A stretch of DNA of 64,000 bases. It comes from Guillardia theta CCMP2712. Lineage: Eukaryota > Cryptophyceae > Pyrenomonadales > Geminigeraceae. The notes under the pieces are model-generated. The model saw only the letters and a list, made by a program, of their open reading frames with translations. It made no database searches and was not told the origin of the DNA. Location of the stretch: positions 255,879 to 319,878 of the forward strand of contig NW_005434619.1 in the NCBI RefSeq assembly GCF_000315625.1. Direction: 5' to 3'. Within the stretch, counting starts at the first letter, position 1. Every line of letters starts with the position of its first letter. A program made the translations under genes and the position numbers. Below, piece by piece: positions 47,300 to 57,177 of this stretch.

Positions 47300-47600
47300 C
47301 CGCCTGTCCTGCCCAGCCATTTCCTAGCTCGAAACACCCACCCCTCCCTGGCCCTCCGGGATCACCTCCGAGAGTCCTGTGATCACCCCTGCTAGACTCT
47401 GTACAAACACCCCTGCTTTGGCCAAACTCTCCTACCCCCACCACCTTATGACCCCCTTCTAACACGCCGCTGAAGGGAGTGAAACCGCGAAAGATGTTGA
47501 ACCATTTTGACTGCCCTACTTGCACCTCAGTTGCACCTGCCGTGACCCGGCAGACTCGCCGGGCCCGGGCCCGACTTTGCCAGGGGTAATGGCGGTGCTG
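47300..47600. other. Mixed C-rich block and GC-rich core
   Basis: Between the PARP start and the chalcone-isomerase-like gene. It has CACCCACCCCTCCC, TCACCCCTGCTAG, AACACCCCTGC and CCTACCCCCACCACC, followed by GCCGGGCCCGGGCCCG at about 47557. Both recurring intergenic signatures sit side by side here. Confidence 0.4.
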
Positions 47601-48017
47601 ACAGAGGGAGCGAAGGGAGCACAGGGAGCAGATTGAGAGAGGAGGAAGCGGGTGGAAGAAAGGAGAGAAGCGAGAGAAGCGAGGAGTGGTGCAGGAGGAG
47701 AAGGTCTTTTGAGGATCACATGTCAGATTGCCATTCACGGGATGCGTCCCAACTAGTTTGGTGCGAGAGGACAGTTCACGGGGGGATGAATAGTTGCGAA
47801 ATCCTTTGCAAGATCGATCTTTTTTTCTTCTTCTTGCATGCTTTGTGTGTACCTTGATTGCAATGTGAGTTCAAAAATGAGATGAGGTGATCACACACCC
47901 ATCATCACAACATCTTTTCGCTGACTGAGGAAACAAATCCTCCACTCTCTTTGATTCGGAATCTTTTGCCAATTTACCATTAAACGGATTTTATTTATCT
48001 CACAATTTCTACTCAGG

Positions 48018-49256
48018 ATGTTATCACGACTGCACATGATAAACTCAAGGCCATTCTTGTGCTTCAAGCAAGGTTGGGTCAGTAGAGCCACCTCGTTTCA
48101 AAGAAGCTGCCAACATACCGCTGGCGTTCTACGAAGCATTGTGATCAAACTGATGTGCATTCCTCTAACAACACAAACCAACGCTCGTTTCTCAAGTACG
48201 CCTTATCAGCGACATCAGCAGCCGTCCTGGCGTCCATGATGCTGCAGAACTCTGAAGAGCGACGAACCAGGAACGAGGCGATGGAGCAGCCGAAGCTCGT
48301 AGCCGAGCTGGTGACGGGGATGAAGTTCCCGCTGACCATGGAGATGCCTCCATTCCAGGTCACGTCTTACCAAGGCCACCGTCCTGGTTATGTCTACAAG
48401 ATGGGGCCTAAAGGGGTGGGGTACTACCCCGATGCCTACAGAGGAGGGAACAAGTACGTCCACGCGGAGACGGAGGCGAAGCAGCAGCACCTGATAGGCA
48501 TCGGAATGCGATGCATGCTCCAGAAGTGCGAGTTTGCCTTGGCTCAGGCGTATGCGATCGGGCTGTATATCGACGAGAGCTTCGTGGAGGATGAGAGTTT
48601 GGCCCAGGGAAGGCACCTCGACGCAAGGCCGCTAGAGGACCCGCGGGTTCGCAAGACGCTCAGGCTGGTGATGGCGAGAGAAGTGAAGGGCCCGCACATC
48701 GCCAAAGGGTTCGACCGGACTCTCATCAACGTCCTCCGCAGGATGACAAACTCGAAGAAGAGCCCAGGGAAGGACGCTCTCAAGAAGTTTACCAGCATTT
48801 TCTCCAGCTGCGGGACTTTGCAGCAGAACGATGACGTCATGCTGTACATGCCGGGAGACGGATCGCTCACTATCTTCATCAAAGGGGTAAGGAGCTTGCC
48901 TTCATACAGTCTCTTGCACGATACTGAATGCTCTCTTCTCCCCCCCTTTGGCCTCCCCTGTGCTTTTTTTTCTGTTTGTGCCTTGTGGTTTGCTTCTCTT
49001 GTCCTCCTTCCTCCCTGCCCCACCCCAGGAGTCTCGTGGAAGGATAGACTCGCAGTTGCTCTGCGACGCGGTGACGGAGATGTACATCGGCAGCAAGCCA
49101 GTCGGGCCACTGATCCGCAGCAACTTCCTAGCAGGGTGAGCAGACCATTTTGTCGCCTGCTGCTGCCGCTGATTGTTTTTGTGAAGATACGCACTGGCAG
49201 CCAAAGACGGCCTAACAAACGTCCAGCAGCCCCCGGGCTCTGTCCCATGTCATTGA
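48018..49256 (+). CDS. Chalcone-isomerase-fold (CHI/FAP-like) protein, probably mitochondrial
   Basis: The CHI reading frame is open from 48086 to 48886 but has no ATG. An upstream frame starts ATG 48018 (MLSRLHMINSRPFLCFKQ), a basic presequence, so a 5' intron joining the two is required; a GT at 48072 with an AG near 48216 would fit. Later exons 49029-49135 and 49187-49256 keep phase and end AGYALAAKDGLTNVQQPPG. CHI-fold signatures: LVTGMKFPLTMEMPPFQ, LIGIGMRCMLQKCEFALAQA, YAIGLYIDES, DVMLYMPGDGSLTIFIKG, LCDAVTEMYIGSKPVGP. Family members without flavonoid chemistry bind fatty acids in organelles, the more likely role here. Confidence 0.75.
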
Positions 49257-49517
49257 AGCTCAAGGAAGCATGTTTGTTGTGTAATCTCCTGTTCCTTCTG
49301 CCCTCATATTCTAAGGTACAAGACATTGTAATAGATGTACCAGACAACAGCTGTCAGCTGCGGAAGAAGAGTCACACAAAAGAACTTTCACGCTCGTTCG
49401 CTCACCACAAAGGAAGAGCTCTGAGAAAGGTCATAGGCCATGATGAGTTGGAACAGGAAAGGAGAAATTCCGAGGCCTTGCAATCAAACATCTTCTCAGG
49501 TTCGTTCCAAAAGTATT

Positions 49518-50745
49518 CTACCTACCCAGTGCAGATGTAGTGAACACACGGGAGAAAGTCGGTTTGAACTCTGTCTTGATGAAAAGACTCTGAAAGGAGA
49601 CAGTGCCATCAAAGACAAGCAGCCCCACGAAAAACATCTCGTTTACCATTGACGTGTGAAATCCATACTGCACTGGTATGGAGATGATATATGCAGTGAT
49701 AACTGAAAGAAGCTTTGAAGCTGTCGACTGCTCAAGATCGAGTAAGAATTATCCATTTAATTCTTCCAGCACTCACCGGCAGAATCACCTTTAGCATCGT
49801 TTCAAAGACTCTGTACATGGAAAAGTACACAAGATACCCAAGGAACCTGTCCTTACAACGATCAAGACCAGGATCCAACTCAAGTACATGAGCAAAACTT
49901 CACCCGGAAAATTGGAAAGCTGGCAAATTCCTCAGCTCAACGCACTGACGAGGATGTTTTGTTCGAAAAGGTCCCAATATAAGATCAAGAGGATGTGTCC
50001 CATGGCTCCGAGGAGGACCGTCCCCCCTCTCGTCTTCCTTTGATTCCAATGTCACTCCCTCCTTCTCCCCGAGCCTCACGGGAATATCTCCACCTCCCTC
50101 CCGCTGCCTAAGGACGAGAGGAGTCTCCTCCTCCTGCGTGTCGACAGACAGTCGTTCTGTCTTCAAGTCATGATCCTCTCCCGCTTCATCACCGGTTCCA
50201 CTAAAACCCGCAGCCGGGCACTGGTCCTCCGTTCTTTTGTCCGACGTCTCGTCTCGAAGCCTCAATACTTCATCCTCTGGTTCCATCACAGTCTTCTCAG
50301 GTGGGACCTCCTGCTCTCGCCCATCATCTGTTCCCATGTCCCCTGCCTTTGCGTGCATTTCATCCACTGCCGCCTTGTGCTCCTGAGCGTTTGTATTGTT
50401 GGGAGAGTGTGTTTCACTCTCAACAGCCTCATTGGTTTCATTTTCCGACTTGGTCGCGTCGATAATTTCTTGTTCAGATTCAGAAGGGTTGTCAAAGAAT
50501 GTAGAGGAGCGGTTCAACGAATAATCGAGTTTGGATACGTTGACAACATGCACTTCATTCTCCTTTGAACCCCCTCTCAGTTTCAGAGCCACTAGGAGCA
50601 TCTTGCTTTGAATCTTGATCCCGTGATCATCTTCTTGCCCTTTTTCAGCATCATCAGCAGGATTATCAGAATCTTCAGCTGTGGTGGGCAGAAAGAGCGA
50701 CATCGTAATTATACCAACAAGTATCCAACACATTAAACGCGTCAT
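49518..50745 (-). CDS. Signal-peptide protein with long acidic region and C-terminal membrane segments
   Basis: Exon 1 starts at ATG 50745 (signal peptide MTRLMCWILVGIITMSLFLP). It carries KLRGGSKENEVHVV at about residue 56 and a long Glu/Asp/Thr-rich, disordered region. In-frame membrane-like coding follows at lower coordinates: FLGYLVYFSMYRVFETMLKV (about 49850) and LLSVITAYIISIPVQYGFHT through FFVGLLVFDGTVSFQSLF (about 49720-49560), ending at TAG 49518-49520. The junctions between the acidic part and the membrane part are not fully resolved. No family recognised. It converges on the chalcone-isomerase-like gene with about 260 nt between stops. Confidence 0.5.
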
Positions 50746-51030
50746 CCTATCCGATCCACCGGCTTACCCCTTCCTTCCTGTCCTCCTCCTCCTCGCTCAC
50801 TTCCTCAACTGCCGGATGTCTTCAGCTGATCTTCATATCCTGCATACCGACTGCCTCCTGCTCCCCCTCCCATTGCGCCCTCCCTCGCTCCATGCGCTAC
50901 CCAACACAATGTTTTGATTGTTTTACTCAAAATTATGACAGAGGTTGCCTCAGAGCTTGTGCACCGGTGATTTTTACCATGATACCGGGGGAGGGCGAGG
51001 GGGTAGGGTAAAACACCTAAAGCGGCGTGT

Positions 51031-52161
51031 ATGATTTCTAGCGTGTGCGTCATGCAGAGCTACACTGGCTGCGCTCTCGTCCTCGTCCTCCAACTCTCGC
51101 TTCTCTCTCCTTCCCTCTCCTTCTCACCTTCCTATCCGTCTCTCCTCTCGTCTGCTCCTCGCTCGTCTCAGTCGCTTCATCTGTCTGGGTCGTCTGTGCA
51201 AGGACTATGTGCAGGCAAATCGTCGAACCCTCGTTGGAGCATGCAGCAAGGAGACGTTCAGAAGACTATCGACGTCTTCACTTCCTATCTTTCTTCACTT
51301 GCTCGACCCACCAGCGGGTCGTTTGTGATCGGATACAAGGCTCAGCCCGACCTTGACTACAAGAACCCGACCATGGAGCTGCCAGTGCGGGAGTTCAGCG
51401 AGACTTTACCGTCGGTCAAACCAAAGAAGCCCCTGGAGCTGTATGAGTTTGAGGCATGCCCTTTCTGTCGCAAGGTCCGCGAAGTCATCAGCATGCTGGA
51501 TCTCGATGTCATGATCTACCCCTGCCCACGTGATGGAGACAGGTTTCGGCCCCAGGTCGTCGAGATGGGAGGAAAAGCTCAGTTCCCGTACCTGGTGGAT
51601 CCAAACACAGATTTCAAGTCTTACGAGAGCGACAAGATCATCAAGTACCTTGTACAGACATACGGAGACGGCATTATCCCCTTGCCCCTGTCCCTGGGCC
51701 CCCTCACTACCGCCTCTGCGTCGATCCCTTCGCTCTTGCGCAACGGCAGAGGGAGGCAAGCGGAGAAGAGCCTAGCTCCCCAGCCAGAGCTTCCCCTGCG
51801 CTTGTGGTCCTTTGAGTCAAGTCCATACTGCCGCATTGTGCGAGAGAGACTTTGCGAGCTGCAGATCCCCTACCAGTTGTTCACCGTGGCGAGAGGCTCG
51901 CGCAAGCGGGAGGAGCTGAAGGAGATCGCAGGGAAGGTGCAGGTGCCGTATCTTGTGGACCCCAACACGGGCAAGTCCATGTTTGAAAGCTCATCCATCC
52001 TCGACTATTTGAATGACACGTATGGCAAAGGCTACAGCCCCAAGGTGGAGGACAAGGTGGAGGAAGTTTCGCCAAGGGCAGTTGAGTTCAATGTGGTGCC
52101 TGAGGATCCCGAACCTGTCAAGGTCGATGCTGAGGTCCTTGAAGATTCGGAGGATATCTGA
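51031..52161 (+). CDS. Plastid-targeted protein with two tandem GST-N/glutaredoxin-like domains
   Basis: Intronless, true ATG at 51031, 376 aa. The signal peptide ends LSPSLS-FSPSYPSL, the signal-plus-Phe pattern of complex-plastid import (the second Met, MQSYTGCALVLVL, may be the real start). Domain 1: YEFEACPFCRKVREVISMLD with KAQFPYLVDPNTDFKSYESD. Domain 2: WSFESSPYCRIVRERLCELQ with KVQVPYLVDPNTGKSMFESS. Both have the thioredoxin fold and cis-Pro of glutathione-S-transferase N-domains; domain 1 keeps CPFC, domain 2 has SPYC. Such tandem GST_N_3 proteins are also found in plant plastids, where they are linked to redox handling. The tail is acidic. Confidence 0.85.
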   Translation: MISSVCVMQSYTGCALVLVLQLSLLSPSLSFSPSYPSLLSSAPRSSQSLHLSGSSVQGLCAGKSSNPRWSMQQGDVQKTIDVFTSYLSSLARPTSGSFVIGYKAQPDLDYKNPTMELPVREFSETLPSVKPKKPLELYEFEACPFCRKVREVISMLDLDVMIYPCPRDGDRFRPQVVEMGGKAQFPYLVDPNTDFKSYESDKIIKYLVQTYGDGIIPLPLSLGPLTTASASIPSLLRNGRGRQAEKSLAPQPELPLRLWSFESSPYCRIVRERLCELQIPYQLFTVARGSRKREELKEIAGKVQVPYLVDPNTGKSMFESSSILDYLNDTYGKGYSPKVEDKVEEVSPRAVEFNVVPEDPEPVKVDAEVLEDSEDI

Positions 52162-53652
52162 ATGTAGGGCCTGTTGTAGAGTACAGTGGATGCTAACTTA
52201 GATGGCTCGGTAATCATATGTTCAGAGTGAAGTTACATACATGGTGGAGGTACCAGATATGTCTTCATAAACCAGAAGTTATCTTTCCTTCTCCCCCCGG
52301 CTTCCCTCAACAAGAGTGTTTTGATTGGGTGATCATGGAGCATACCACATGTTTTGTCTCCATGAAAGTGTCAGCAGCGAAAAAGACACTCTTCAATACA
52401 ATCAGGTTTGAGATTTCTGCAAGCGCCCATGGTATTTCTCAAGTTGAGCATGCTGTGGGTTTGGATGAACAAATGCCAGAGCTGCCATCAAGTAAGTTAC
52501 ACAGAAGAAAAGTTCTATGACAGATCATGGCCAGTCTTGACGAGAGGAGAGAACTTCTTTTCTTCATGCGCAGAAGAATGTTGTTCTCGCTCCTTCGTAT
52601 CATGCCTCTAGTTTCGACACCACTCACAAGTGTGATCCCCGCATTCGAGAGGTAATCGGAGAATTTCAGGATGATGCATTCACCATGACTCAAATCTCCC
52701 TTCATGGAAGAAATTCTAACTCAAATTGCTTTAGTATTTGATCAGAAGTGACCTTACTCGAGAACTGAGACCTCTGGTATACTTCATCAGCGTTATACCT
52801 GTCACAGTGCTTCCCCCATTTGTGTGAATACGAAAGCGTTCATGTTGGTGCATAAAGCGTGCTTTCGGGTAACTCTTGCTGCTCCTCCATTCCCTTCTTC
52901 AACCCTCCCTGGTCTGCTCATTCCCTTTCATTATTGTCTCCTTCTCCTTCCCTTCCAATCCACTATAATCCAGTCTCCTCGTCTTCTCAAACGCATACGA
53001 CCGTGTACGGCCGAGTTCCCGGGAAGCTTGAAACACCAAATACTCGCATCATGCTGCCAACTGGAGTATCGGCCGACCAGGCCCGATTCATCCCCTCTCG
53101 CTTGCTTATCATCCAACTCAACGAACGTCTCGTTTCCTCCTCCGATCTGCATCTTTGTTAGGCTCCATTTTGCTTTCCTGCGCACAGTGTACATGTGCGG
53201 TTTCAAAGTTTGATTACTCGTTATCAAACCGTTACGTGATAAGAAGGCTAAAGCCATGTGTAAAAGGCTCATTATTCGTCGCAACCTGTTCCTGACCACC
53301 GGTCCTCCTAAGGTACCCCATCCAACTCATGAAGCCATTGGGCTATAACCCCTCCTTGCTCACACAACCGGTCTGCTTTTGCAGCACCTCCACCCCCCCT
53401 TCCCCCTCCCCCCCCTCCGCCCCTCCCCCCCCTCCTTTTCGACCCCCATTGGTTTGATATTACATCAGTGATATCCCAACCGTCAAATCCATGCAAACCA
53501 CCCCCCTAAGTTATTATTGCAAAAGTACCAATGACCCACCCCCCACCAGCGACATCAATAGTACTACCCCCCAGACTATCCTCCCCACCCCTTTGACTTT
53601 CCTCTCTAGTCCCCTTGTTGACCCGCACGCTCCAAGAAACCAGCCGCTGAGC
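52162..53652. other. Intergenic region; C-rich block at 53370-53600
   Basis: No gene is supported in 1.5 kb. Short open frames lack splice support and conserved words. 53385-53440 is almost pure C/T, followed by CCCCCCTAAGTTATTATTGC, AAAAGTACCAATGACCCACC and AGTACTACCCCCCAG directly upstream of the zinc-cluster gene. Confidence 0.4.
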
Positions 53653-54687
53653 ATGGCCGCTCCGGATGAGGAGCAGAGGAAGAGGATGGTGCGGGGAATG
53701 CAGGCGATGGGATCATGGAATTCATTTTCCAGCGAAGAGGATGACGATGAGCGCAGGAATTCAGGTCTTTGGGCTGGTGGGATTTATTGTGAGAACGGCC
53801 TGCAACAGAGCCTGGCCATGCACCAACAATCTATGCAAGGTGGGTTTGGGTTTGGTGGGGCATCGGGTTCACAACAAACCATTGGAACGTCAAATACCGC
53901 AAATGGTCTTGCACCAAATTTCGCTGGTGGACAGAATGGTGAAGGATCATTGAACTTCGATTACAACCCTGCAGATGCCAGTAGCGGGGAAGAGGATGTA
54001 AAAATACTTGCCAGGCAATTCCAGAGCACGGGGCCTTTCGGAACACACAACAGCGAGGACGAAGATATCACAGGATTTGGCATGCGGGCGCCGAATGCGC
54101 CAGGGTCCAACTCTGGAGTAATGCTGCAGGGGCCGATGTCCCCAGAAGGTATTCCATATTTGTTCCCAGAAGGTGAAAGCAAGTTCAACGTTGCGAACCC
54201 ACAACACATGTCGATGGATGATGCGCTTCCTTATGTCATGTGTTTTCCAGAGGACGTGGAGTCGTTCGTTTCCAGTGAGGATTCTTCCTACTTCAACAGC
54301 GATGAAGAACAGCCGCAGACAGAAAAGAGAGTCAGGCAGGCTTGTCAGGCTTGCAAGCAAAAGAAAGCAAAGTGTGACGACGATACCCCATGTGCTCGTT
54401 GCATCGCAGATCACCAGGAGTGTGTCAGGGAGGTGAACTTGCCATACAGGCGCATGAGGCAGAAACGAAGGGAGCAGACGAAGCTGGCATGCAAGCCTTG
54501 CCGAAGGCGAAAGCTCAAATGCGAGGAGAATCGACCTTGCTGGAGGTGCTTGAGAGACGGCCAGGAGTGCATTGACGACAAGAGGAATCGAGACAAGAAG
54601 AGTGGCTCATCAGATGAGAGTGTGGAAGGTAGTAGCCATGAAGCCGCTTCTCCTCATGCGATTCCTGGCCTACAGATTGAGGATTGA
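53653..54687 (+). CDS. Double Zn(II)2Cys6 zinc-cluster protein, putative transcription factor
   Basis: Single exon, ATG 53653 (MAAPDEEQRKRMVRGMQ), 344 aa. About residues 1-220 are Gly/Asn/Ser/Gln-rich and acidic, like an activation region. Two fungal-type binuclear zinc clusters follow: ACQACKQKKAKCDDDTPCARC..EC and ACKPCRRRKLKCEENRPCWRC..EC. Both keep C-x2-C-x6-C-x5-C-x2-C-x6-C with the basic patch. A Lys/Ser-rich tail follows. One such domain binds CGG-type half-sites in fungi, usually as dimers; two in one chain could read two sites alone. Unusual outside fungi. A long C-rich block is immediately upstream. Confidence 0.85.
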   Translation: MAAPDEEQRKRMVRGMQAMGSWNSFSSEEDDDERRNSGLWAGGIYCENGLQQSLAMHQQSMQGGFGFGGASGSQQTIGTSNTANGLAPNFAGGQNGEGSLNFDYNPADASSGEEDVKILARQFQSTGPFGTHNSEDEDITGFGMRAPNAPGSNSGVMLQGPMSPEGIPYLFPEGESKFNVANPQHMSMDDALPYVMCFPEDVESFVSSEDSSYFNSDEEQPQTEKRVRQACQACKQKKAKCDDDTPCARCIADHQECVREVNLPYRRMRQKRREQTKLACKPCRRRKLKCEENRPCWRCLRDGQECIDDKRNRDKKSGSSDESVEGSSHEAASPHAIPGLQIED

Positions 54688-55780
54688 TCTGTACAGATGT
54701 GTGAATAAGATATTGGGGAATGTCCTTGAAACAATCTAGCACAGCACTGCGGCATGATATCTCCATGGACCAAGGACTTCAGATCAAATGTGCCAACAGA
54801 CCGTCAAACAGGCACCAAACCTCCAAGTTCTGAGGTGATGGCAGAGAGCCTCGCAGTCAGAATACGGTCTGAGGCTGCGAGCTGGGGCGGATCAGAACGA
54901 TCGCCGAGCATGGATCCCGCTCGCCGTTTGAAGCATACTGAACTAAGGCTAGTAAAATCCGATGGTCCGTAATGAAACACCGGCAACTTAAACGGCGGTG
55001 ATTCAATGTGAAGTCACTCCAGTGGTGTTGACGCCGCCGTCCGGTGGGGGCAGCCTCTGATCGCTTAATGATGTATCGCATGCCAGCCGTGACGGTGCCA
55101 TGCACTGTCCGAACGGAAGTTGCTAAGGTCCTCTCATAACCGTGTTCAATGATGATGATCGCGGCCGAGGGTTTCACCGTATCCTTGTTTCGTGTGACCT
55201 CGCAGCTCAGCTCAGTCAAGTCGACACGGCAAAGTTTGAGTTCCTGTGTCCACTGATGCAATTGCGGAAGTTCCGTTCAGAATCCCCTCCGGTCAGTGAT
55301 GCTCTTCAGGGCCGGGCCCCCGGCCGCCCCGGCTTGACTCGAGGGCCTTGAGTCGGCCGACTCCCGGGCCCGGGACCCGACTCCAAATCCTGGATCCGAT
55401 CCGCCCCAGGGTCCCCATGCAGAGCCATGGAGATGCGGGTGCGGTTTCAGTGAGAGCCGGCCATGCAGATAAAGATGGGCCGACGAATGAAGCGAGCAGT
55501 AACAGAGATGGCAGAGATGACTATGCAGAACGATCGATGATGCTGTGCATGTTTGTATTGCCATGATCGCTGTGCTGAATCTGAATACGATGAGGGGCGG
55601 AGGGATGTGTCCGGATTCTAGCAACGACATGACAACAGCCGGTATGACTTGATCGGCACATCGACCAACAAGATCTCATTGACAAGACAAGAGGATCTTA
55701 TCGTGAAAAGATGAGAGGGCCTTGGAGTAGAGAACGCAAAACACAAAGATGATACCACCCGGTAGCAGCTGCAAGGAACA
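54688..55780. other. Intergenic region with GC-rich island at 55300-55400
   Basis: No gene seen. 55305-55345 has GGGCCGGGCCCCCGGCCGCC, followed by several GACTC/GAGTC words (TTGACTCGAGGG, TTGAGTCGGCCGACTCCCGG, GACCCGACTCC). Same family style as the other islands. Confidence 0.4.
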
Positions 55781-57116
55781 ATGATTCGAACACTCTCAAG
55801 GCCCATGAGCTGTTTACCCCTCCTCCTCCTCCTCGCAGCCTGCTGGAAAGATTCGCTAGGAGCAGCGCACTTCCAGGACTTCGAAGGGTTGATCATGACG
55901 GCCGGAGGTTTCAACGGCAAAATGTTCATCTCCTCAGCCGAGTCGTACCTGCCCGCAGCTCAAAAGTGGCGCGAGGAACCCAGCATGAAGGTTGCCAGGG
56001 GCCACAGCGCGAGCTGTATGTTCAAGGGGAAGATGTGGGTGCTGGGAGGATGGAACCCGTACGAGTCCACTGGAGCCGAGACCATGGACTCAAGGGCGCT
56101 GCAGTCGATCGAGATCTTTGACACAATGAGGAACATATGGATCAACGGGCCAGACATGATATCGAGGAGAGCCTTCCACAAGGTTCAGGAAGTCTACTTG
56201 TTGTCTTTGTGACGATGTAATGACATGGGACGTCTTGTTGACAGTCTGTAGCCCTCAACGGGAACATCTTCGTGCTGGGAGGGTTCGACGGCCACAAGGA
56301 TCTCGATCTCGTCGATCGCCTTGACATCGAGAAGGAGTTGTGGGTGCGAGGAAGCAGCTTCCGCACTCCTCGCAGCGCTCTCTCTGCTGGCGTCATCCGC
56401 AATCGGATCTTTGTGCGATCCTCTCCTCTCTCTCCCTGCTCGTTGACCCTCGGGTTTCAGATCCTTGGAGGACAGAACGGCCTTGACACTTTCTGCACTG
56501 TGGAGAGCATGGATCCGAGGGAAGGGAAGTGGCAGCAAGAGCCCGACATGCTCTACCATCGTGCGTATGCGGCATCTACGTTTGGAGGAGACTGCATCTT
56601 CGTCGCAGGTTGTCAAGATGTTGGGTTCAACCAACCTGACGTGTATTGGTTTGTGTCAGGAGGAAATTTTGCCATGCAGTTTTTGAACACAGTGGAGATG
56701 TTTGATGCGCGCAAGTCGATGTGGAGGATGCTGCCATCGATGAATGTTCCTGTATGCGATTTTGAGGCGTTGAGGTGAGATACTCTGACCTGATCTGCAG
56801 AGAAACGGGGCCGGGTTGGCTCTAGTCGGGGATTCACTGTACGCTCTTGGAGGCTTCGACGGTGCGGCACTTCCCTTGCCTTGCCCGATGGAGCTGAGAG
56901 ATGCCAACAGGCAGAGCTGAGAACCTCAAAGTAGTGGAGAAGCTGGACATGACCAAGGATCTTCGGAAGCAGGAGTGGGAGGTGGGTGGTGGGGGAGGGG
57001 GGAGGGTCTCCTGACGTGCCCGTCTGCCTGCCCAGGTCTGTGAGGAGATGCTTCATTCCCGAGACGGGAGTGCGGTAGAGGTCGTGACCTCTGTCACGGA
57101 ATGCTGGAAACAATGA
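55781..57116 (+). CDS. Secreted kelch-repeat protein
   Basis: Seven exons: 55781-56182, 56245-56412, 56461-56608, 56660-56751, 56801-56861, 56911-56981, 57036-57116, all in phase, 340 aa. Signal peptide MSCLPLLLLLAACWKDSLG. About six kelch blades with the GG dipeptide and spaced Trp: LIMTAGGFNGKMFISSAESY with KWREEPSM; KMWVLGGWNPYES; NIFVLGGFDGHKDLDLVDRL; ILGGQNGLDTFCTVESMDP with KWQQEPDM; CIFVAGGNFAMQFLNTVEMF; SLYALGGFDG. Together they form a beta-propeller. The signal peptide makes it lumenal or extracellular, unlike most cytosolic kelch proteins; it may bind glycans or another surface protein. Confidence 0.87.
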
Positions 57117-57177
57117 AGATGTAATTTGAATGTGTTTTTTTCTTTCAAGTCAATGATTAAGATGTAACGATGCCAAC

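Noticed and set aside
52200..53300. Several 60-130 aa frames
   Set aside because: None shows a domain, leader or splice-phase support; treated as non-coding.
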